A DNA stretch of 64,000 nucleotides from Branchiostoma floridae (taxonomy: Eukaryota; Chordata; Leptocardii; Amphioxiformes; Branchiostomatidae), in contig NC_049985.1 of NCBI RefSeq assembly GCF_000003815.2, forward strand, positions 23,625,406 to 23,689,405, written 5' to 3'. How positions within the stretch are numbered: position 1 is the stretch's first letter; every line of letters starts with the position of its first letter. The notes beneath the pieces are model-generated. The model was not told the origin of the DNA, searched no databases, and saw only the letters and a list, made by a program, of their open reading frames with translations. The position numbers and the translations under genes were made by a program. This document shows, piece by piece, positions 55,450 to 64,000 of the stretch.

Positions 55450-58080
55450 GGAGGTCAGATGTCATTGAAACATTAACAGGTTGTAATTCCTTGACAGTGA
55501 ATTAATAATTTTGTCATTCAGTCAATATGTCAACACGTGAACAGTGAAAAACACTAACAGAGCACCATAAAATATGTAACCATGAAAACTGCAATGGAAG
55601 ACCTACATATTTAAGTACAGTACTGAGAATACTGAATATGAACATTTTACTATCAAAATGGTTTACTTGCATAAAGCTTGGCGGATTTACATAAATATTA
55701 AATTCTAACTTTTCTCTAATGTTTCTACGTCCAGATATGAGTTACAAGAATCATAGTCGGTAGTAAACAAAGCTGTTTGATATTCTTTTCTATGTAGAAC
55801 AAATGCAAGTTTCTCCGTCCAAAACTACATGTACCTGTATGTCAAGTACAACAGATGTGTGGAAGTATGCGCCCTACAAAAAATTTTCCATGTTACAATG
55901 ATCGACTGATGTCCTAACAGTGTAGACTGACAAAAAAGGGTCAAAATTCGCTTACTCTAAAGTAAATATGGATGACACACTGTTCAGTATTTTGCTATTT
56001 TGCTTTATCTAAACCAACTGTCTGTCAAAAGCTAAGATCTGCCTTCTCAATCTCTGTAAAAATGTACAAAAAAAGGTACTTGATCCGGCAATGTACATAG
56101 CAAGGACAGCTTTCTTTTCAACATTCTAATTTTATCAAGACAAAAAATTATGAATGTTAAGTACTGTAGCTATACAATAGATTACTTGCTGTAATTATTT
56201 TGTTCTGTTAAATGATTATGTCCATGGTAAATCATTTATCATAAATTTGACACAAAATACAACAATGAAAAGTAACCCCCTGCAAAGTTAGGTGGATTGC
56301 CCCAACCTTCAGCAATGGAGGGTTGTCATGGTAACGTGCGAAGTTTACAGCCTTTTGTGGCAACATTTTCGCAAAAGAATTTTACATTCTTGTTCTAAGC
56401 TCTGCCTGAAGGCCATTTTGTCACCCTCCAAAACCGCTGACCAACTGAAACTTTTAGATTTGAATCAACAACAACGAATTGTTTCAAACAATTGTATCTA
56501 AGGTCTATCCATGTTTGTGACAACAGGCTCTAAAGAACTGATGTTTTGTACTCAAGTGCTCCATAATGACTGTTCACTGGCTATACAATGTAACATTATT
56601 CTGTATTGATTCATGTAGCTACCCTTGCAAAAATTATGACATTGTGTACTGCAGACGAAATGCTTGAAATTTTGATGCTACTGTAGTGTAGCATTGGTGT
56701 CAACTGCCACGGTAGTTTCAACATAATTGTGGCTATTTGACATAAGTCTACCACTCCCTAAACTGTTAACTCAGCAAAACATTGTATGGAGGAAATAAGT
56801 GCAGCATGAGTGCTGAATTAATGTGGCATTTGTGTGTAAAAAAAAAAAGCCATACGAGTCCAGCACCATACACACCACTTCTGCAAGCTAATGTAGCACC
56901 CTGTCTGTTATTGTTTCAAATCTAGATTTTGCATTGAATAGTTACATGTACGTGTCAGAACTAGCTAAGACATAATGTGGCCTAACGTTGCCATGTCAAA
57001 TTGCTTGAATGTACAAGTTGGCAGTTGTGTTCTTCTTTGACTAATTCTTAACTACATCCTAGCCACTTTGCTAACATAAGTACAGAGAAGAAGACGTTCA
57101 TTTTTCTTGCAAGACAATTAAACCATCCTTCCAGGGATGTTCTGTAGTACAAACTGTCATTTTTGAGGCACTTAGACTAATGATAAGTTGAACAGCGAGC
57201 GAACCCTCCATCATAGAAATTAGTGGTCCACTCTTGAACTGTTACCCCCCTCCCGTTCATAACATCCTTTATGTTTACAAAAACAGCAACATATCTAACA
57301 ATACTGAAATAATCATAATACTTTTTTTATCTAACATTATTTAGCTATGATTTTCTTGGATACGTTTGTAGTGGTATGGTTACTTTTTTTCCTATACTTT
57401 TTTAGTTTGCGTTAGTTTGTAATCTTACTATTTAAGTGACCATAATTTACATATATATATATAGAACAATGTGACCTTCAAAGAAGTTAGTAGGGGTTTT
57501 TCCCTACTTCTCACTGATGAGGCCAATATCTAAAGATTACATTTTACAAAATTGCTTAAGGAAACAACATTTTGTTGTCTGTCTGTGAGGGTGGATGTGC
57601 TGGATTTTGACCCCTTTCCACCAATGGCTGCATCCGCTGAGCGATTTAAAATTTGAAAGACTGCGTAATGATAAACAACGCATCTTTAAGTTTTACATGC
57701 ATGTGTCATGTTGTCTTTTGAATCATACATTTTGCATCATATTCCAATTATGAAATCAAAATCAAATTTTGGCCCTTGTACGATGTCTCAGCACTGTCTA
57801 GTGGAAAGCGGGTCTAAATGGGGGTGCCCAGGGTTATATAGTCTGTACTGTAGTGGCCACTGTTATACCGCAAATTACAACTGGTGACCACACTTTCACT
57901 AAAATGTGATGTCAATATTATCTATATACTTTTTTCAGGCTCTTTCAACAATTTTACATGTCAGCACATCTAGTCCTTGTATAGTATTGTTGGAGATATC
58001 TACAATTGTACATGTACATGTAATGGCATCAGGAGACGATTATTAATAACCATTACAGATGTTAGGCACAAGAACTAGAA
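55450..58080. other. AT-rich intergenic or 3' UTR sequence
   Basis: No recognised ORF, SINE or terminal-repeat element over about 2.6 kb, apart from a short (TA)n run near 57450 and a GTTGTCTTTTGAATCATACA block at 57710 that also occurs near 28975. It lies downstream of the RBPJ stop on the minus strand, so part of it may be RBPJ 3' UTR. Confidence 0.4.
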
Positions 58081-58116
58081 ATGCTGACATTGTACAAGTT
58101 TACAACTTCCCTGGTT

Positions 58117-58427
58117 GGGCCATGTCATTCTCCTAACGCAGAGACATCCAACGGCGCCAGCAAACCGCCTCTTGTCTGTACTCTGCTATCACAACCGTCA
58201 TCATCAGTTCCTGTGGGCGTCGCCGCAAACCAGCTGTCAGCTAATCAGAGAATAGACCTTTCAGTTTTCAAAAAGAATCTCGCATATATAAGGTGAAGCT
58301 CATCAATATTTATAAGCAGGGTGGCCAGGAACTGATGACGATGGTTGAGATAGCAGAGTACAGACAAAAGGTGGTTTGCTAGCGCCGTTGGATGTCTCTC
58401 GAACGAGTCGAAGGAGAATGGGCCATG
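58117..58427. repeat. Long inverted repeat downstream of the RBPJ stop
   Basis: The left arm (58117-58213: GGGCCATGTCATTCTCC, GACATCCAACGGCGCCAGC, TCTGTACTCTGCTATC, CATCAGTTCCTG) pairs with 58326-58427 (CAGGAACTGATGACG, GATAGCAGAGTACAGA, GCTAGCGCCGTTGGATGTC, GAGAATGGGCCATG). The loop of about 110 bases has CAAACCAGCTGTCAGCTAAT, which recurs at the very right edge of the window (63975-64000). Confidence 0.85.
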
Positions 58428-58568
58428 TGATACTTGTACTTCTAGAAGACACAAAGCTGGCCTGACTCAATGTGAATATCCATATATAATAATAATATAC
58501 GTATGTACAACTGATAATAATAATCATGATAAGAGTGGAGGCAGTGTGCTGTGAGTTCCATGCCTGTG

Positions 58569-58662
58569 TTACGGACCCAGCCCAGTCGATGGGGTCTGCT
58601 CGTGACCTCCGTTCGCACCCAGCCCAGCGGGTGTCACGTCTTCCGTAATGCTGCCACCTCTC
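58569..58662 (-). CDS. RBPJ: RBPJ/CSL, candidate last exon (Gly-rich tail)
   Basis: After the acceptor TTGTTTGTCCCAG the frame demanded by the previous exon (two bases carried over) reads RRGGSITEDVTPAGLGANGG, HEQTPSTGLGP, then TAA at 58569-58571. It is GC-rich compared with its surroundings and keeps phase exactly. RBPJ proteins end in a variable low-complexity tail after the C-terminal domain, so content cannot confirm it. The choice rests on splice-site quality, phase and position. Another terminal exon further left is possible. Confidence 0.6.
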
Positions 58663-59494
58663 CTGGGACAAACAACAACATCACTTTTATCATCATCGTC
58701 ATTAGTCGAAGTGCTTGTGCACCATCATGTAAAATGTATACTTGTCTGACCCTTGCCTCTTCCCTTATGACCAGAATGAAAACCAGCCTGTAGGCCGGAT
58801 TGAGCTTTCATAAATTAACAAAGGTAAAAAAAAAACAAGGGTATATCGCCCCTTGCTGGGTGAGACTGATGTGGGACAGAGGTTCCATCCGGGTGATGTG
58901 TAGTGAACCACCAACACCAGACATTTATTTTCATGGAGCTAGCAGAAGTGCAATGCCATTTCGGGTCATGTTTTTCTTGATAAGCATGCTTGTTTCAAAG
59001 GCTTTGAATTTGATCATTTAGTTCCCCGGGCGGTTTTCGAACAGAAAAAAACACTTATAGACATACTCTACAACAAAATATTTATAGACATACTCTACAA
59101 CATTCCGTCTAGCTGTTGCATTGTATTTGAACACCCAAAGAACTCTATAAAGTCTTCAACAATCGAGATAAATTACCTAGGTCAGGCATTCAAGGATCAT
59201 GTTCTATGCCGCGTAGAACGTGCGTTCGAACTAAGTGCTTACAGTGTAACAGGCGTGTAAGTATGTCGGGTTCTTTCACGAGGTTTGGCTCTTGCATATA
59301 ATGCCGCTGTGGCTTTACCCACCCCTCTGAAAGGACAATGTGACACTTATCTTTACCGGTCGTGTCAAGAGCCGTGCCTCTTTGAACCAGATGTGGCAAA
59401 TGGCCGAGTACACAATTACCTCTACACCATAAGAAAGTGACTTATAACAGAATACGAATCAAAAGAATCTAGACATTTACATGAGCATTGCTTA

Positions 59495-60118
<624 letters not shown>

Positions 60119-60536
60119 TAAAGGATTGTAACAAAAATGCCCCTGCAGTTTCTGAGCAGGCAGCAAGGGGACCAAAACCCACGCCACTTCTTCGTCACAT
60201 CAAAAGCTATCTGCGACCAAAAAATCAAGATCACAGCATGCCAAAGGAAAATGATACAAAAAAACTGAAGTTTTGCTACAGTGCCAAAATTGTTACACAC
60301 GGGGGTGGGGTGGGCGGTGTGGGGGGTTATACTCCAATTTTCATGGATTGGCTGTAGGCGCATCTACATGTACATTGTTGTACATGTACAAAAGGTTTCA
60401 GGACATTGCCTGTTTGACAGCTCAATAAATAAATGAGAACTGTCAAACTATTTGGTGTAGTCTTCAAGCCAGACTTTTCACAAAATATGGGAAAGGAATC
60501 TTTGCATGTAAAAACACAGTACATTACAAGTCACTA

Positions 60537-60752
<216 letters not shown>

Positions 60753-60896
60753 TTAGTGAAAGAAAGTCAAAATGATAGCATTGATCGAGTTGACCTATTG
60801 GACGAGCTGTTCTTTTCTTGCTGTGGCCAAGAAGACAGACGCTATGTACAATATTGACAGGTTCATTGTACTGGGAGTTTACCCCACTAAGCTCTT

Positions 60897-61212
60897 TAAA
60901 GGTGGGGTCACACCTGCGTATATATTTAAGTCCGTATGAGGCGCGCATGGGAGTATTTGCCTCCATCAGGCTCCACAGGTCGTTGTAAAAATAATAGATA
61001 TTGGACAAACGTAAAAAGGTAACATGTCAGACGAGTAAGCTGGGTCGCTAACCATACTTCTCGGGTTTGCTAACTCATCTGGCATGTTATGTATCTATAT
61101 TTGTCAAATTTGTACTATTTTCCCCGCGACCTGTGGAGCCTGGTAGAGACTAAGAGCGTCTTACGCACCTCAAACGGACTTGAATATATACGCATGTGTG
61201 ACCCCACCTTTA
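60897..61212. mobile_element. MITE with AAGGTGGGGTCACAC termini, copy 2
   Basis: Left end TAAAGGTGGGGTCACACCTG, right end GTGTGACCCCACCTTTA; inner ATTTAAGTCCGTATGAGG pairs with CAAACGGACTTGAATATATA. It lies in an RBPJ intron. Better preserved than 28523-28842. Confidence 0.87.
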
Positions 61213-61580
61213 GACAAGTGCATCAGTTGACCATGGTTAAATGTCCTGTCCTGTGACTGCAACCCTTTCCAGTAGTATGAATACTGGATGAGTGACAACA
61301 GCTGGGATTCAGACTTATAACTAAACAGGCTTCTGTAATGTTACAATTGTTAAGTCTTATCCTACATTGTATGTACATGTAGTTTTATTGAGATATCACT
61401 TTGGGTCATTGTATAGTACAATTTCTAACCTTTGACTTAACAAAAATTCTGTGACATATTCTAACATGTTAGAATCTTTTCTACAGCAATTCTTAGTTTT
61501 CGAACTGTTCCAAAATAGATTTACAATTTCTTGTCTTTCCCTGCAAAAAGGACAGGGAATTATGCCTGGGTACAATGCAT

Positions 61581-62250
<670 letters not shown>

Positions 62251-62440
62251 TCAACAAGACTTACATACTGTTGTATGATCTGTTGAATGATTTTGATTGG
62301 ATTCTATCTTAATGTAAATGCTCTAAAGAAAGAATATAGTTGTTACAAGTTGGGTAAACGTTGTCTTATTCTGCATAATTGATAGACCACAGAACCAACA
62401 AAATTTATTCTATGTACATTGTGTAGGGCTGAGTGACGAG

Positions 62441-62655
62441 TTAGAAAGTGTTTGCAAAGCGTTCAGTAAGTCATGAGTTCGATCCCTGGCTGAGTCATGT
62501 CAAAGACTTTTAAAAATGGTACATACAATATTGTAAAGCTTTGCTTAGCACTCAGCATTTGGGAAAGAGAATGGTACATGTAGTTGAACATTCAAACAGC
62601 TACCAGTGTACTAGCCCTCTGCTGTAGTGAGTGCATTAAGTTGTGTGGCCCAGTC
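62441..62655 (+). mobile_element. tRNA-derived SINE, second family, + strand
   Basis: GTCATGAGTTCGATCCCTGG (B box), CAAAGACTTTTAAAAATGGT, GCTTAGCACTCAGCATTTGG and GTGTGGCCCAGTCATAG match the minus-strand copy at 27795-28060. It lies in an RBPJ intron, antisense to the gene. Confidence 0.78.
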
Positions 62656-62699
62656 ATAGAGAAATATACCTACATATAGAGAATTGGACACAACCCTAT

Positions 62700-63261
<562 letters not shown>

Positions 63262-63278
63262 TTAACATATAAAAGGGG

Positions 63279-63440
63279 TGTCTGTGTGGCGCAACGGCTA
63301 GAGCATTTGGGATCAGAATCAGTAGGTCCTGAGTTCGATACTCGCCATGCTCCTGCCCCCATGACGGTGGAGTGACGCCCACCGAGCCTCACGGCTAATC
63401 TGTCTAAAGATGCCCAAAACACCTACCTATGGACTTGGTG
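63279..63440 (+). mobile_element. tRNA-derived SINE head, third type
   Basis: GTGTGGCGCAACGGCTAGAG (A-box region) and GGTCCTGAGTTCGATACTCG (B box) resemble a tRNA, followed by GACGCCCACCGAGCCTCACG. The body is not shared with the other SINEs here. It lies in the RBPJ intron, opposite strand. Confidence 0.6.
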
Positions 63441-63639
63441 CGCCAGTGTGTCAACAAAAAATATTCTGCACACTTGCCACTAAGACCGTGATTTTTTTTT
63501 CAAAATACAAAGATTGCATGGCTGCTTTTCTTAAACTATTCCAATAGAGTTTTTATACATTTTTTGGTTGCTTAGTTTGTTAAGTTGTGAATTTGTTGCT
63601 GATTCCACTGGAAACTGGCAGGCATGTAATAAGGAATCT

Positions 63640-64000
63640 GAAGAGAGGAAATGAGATCACTTGGTGCCAGCCTGCAAGAACAACTTTGGACCTGGGCCAT
63701 TCCATCCTTACAATCCTGGCCATCTCCAGTTACACCATTTTCCACCTCACATCCTGTTACTCCACAGTGTTTTTGTGTGATAAGTTAAACTATGCACATA
63801 CATTGTACACCATTACAGACAGACACACACAGAAAGACCCAAAAGAACACCTCAGTGAAAACGAAGGTAACTATGCATCCTCTTACGCAGGGACATCTTA
63901 CAGCGAAACCACCTGTCTGGATGTACCCTGCTCTTTCAACCGTCACTCTTACATGTAGTTCCTGTGGACGTCCCCCCAAACCAGCTGTCAGCCAATCAGA
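63640..64000 (+). repeat. Partial element cut by the window edge
   Basis: AACCGTCACTCTTACATGTA, GTTCCTGTGGACGTCCCCCC and AAACCAGCTGTCAGCCAATC correspond to 58190-58250 in the RBPJ 3' hairpin. The rest of the element lies beyond the window. The + strand 123-codon frame here has no recognisable domain. Confidence 0.5.

Noticed and set aside
59190-59399. 69-codon minus-strand ORF between RBPJ exons
   Set aside because: It fits neither the RBPJ phase nor any family I recognise; treated as intron.

Overview
This is AT-rich animal nuclear DNA. Both genes I can name have introns with GT...AG ends, and everything around them is filled with short inverted-repeat transposons, SINEs, retrotransposon tails and minisatellites. 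The two proteins (a nicotinic acetylcholine receptor alpha subunit and the Notch-pathway factor RBPJ/CSL) and the repeat families together suggest an invertebrate deuterostome, most likely a lancelet (Branchiostoma). The species is inference. There is no operon, phage, CRISPR or other prokaryotic feature.

Layout. 1-4.2 kb: upstream repeats and a possible promoter. 4.2-43.1 kb, + strand: a six-exon nicotinic receptor gene of the alpha9/10-alpha7 type. Its exons join in frame to 1560 nt (519 aa from the ATG at 4249). Intron 2 is about 28.7 kb and holds most of the repeats in the window, plus a minus-strand single-pass membrane protein ORF at 26752-27411. 43.1-58.5 kb: the interval between the 3' ends of two convergent genes, with a probable receptor 3' UTR, a 5S-rRNA-derived SINE, Harbinger-like MITEs, G-rich elements, a Penelope-like fragment and a pair of inverted elements carrying a palindromic 20-bp satellite. 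58.6-63.2 kb, - strand: the last five exons of RBPJ (230 codons plus stop); the 5' part of the gene lies beyond the right edge.

The two named genes are convergent and functionally unrelated: one is a ligand-gated cation channel, the other the DNA-binding effector of Notch signalling. The most unusual feature is that tandem repeats have grown out of splice junctions. The RBPJ exon beginning at 59693 (- strand) has its 3' splice site and first ~33 coding bases copied six more times upstream. Receptor exon 2 has its last 18 coding bases and GTAGGT donor repeated as a ~35-bp decaying array. Receptor intron 5 opens with a 33-bp minisatellite 20-odd bases after its donor. I see no clearly novel multi-gene system; these junction-derived arrays and the nested membrane-protein ORF are the best leads.
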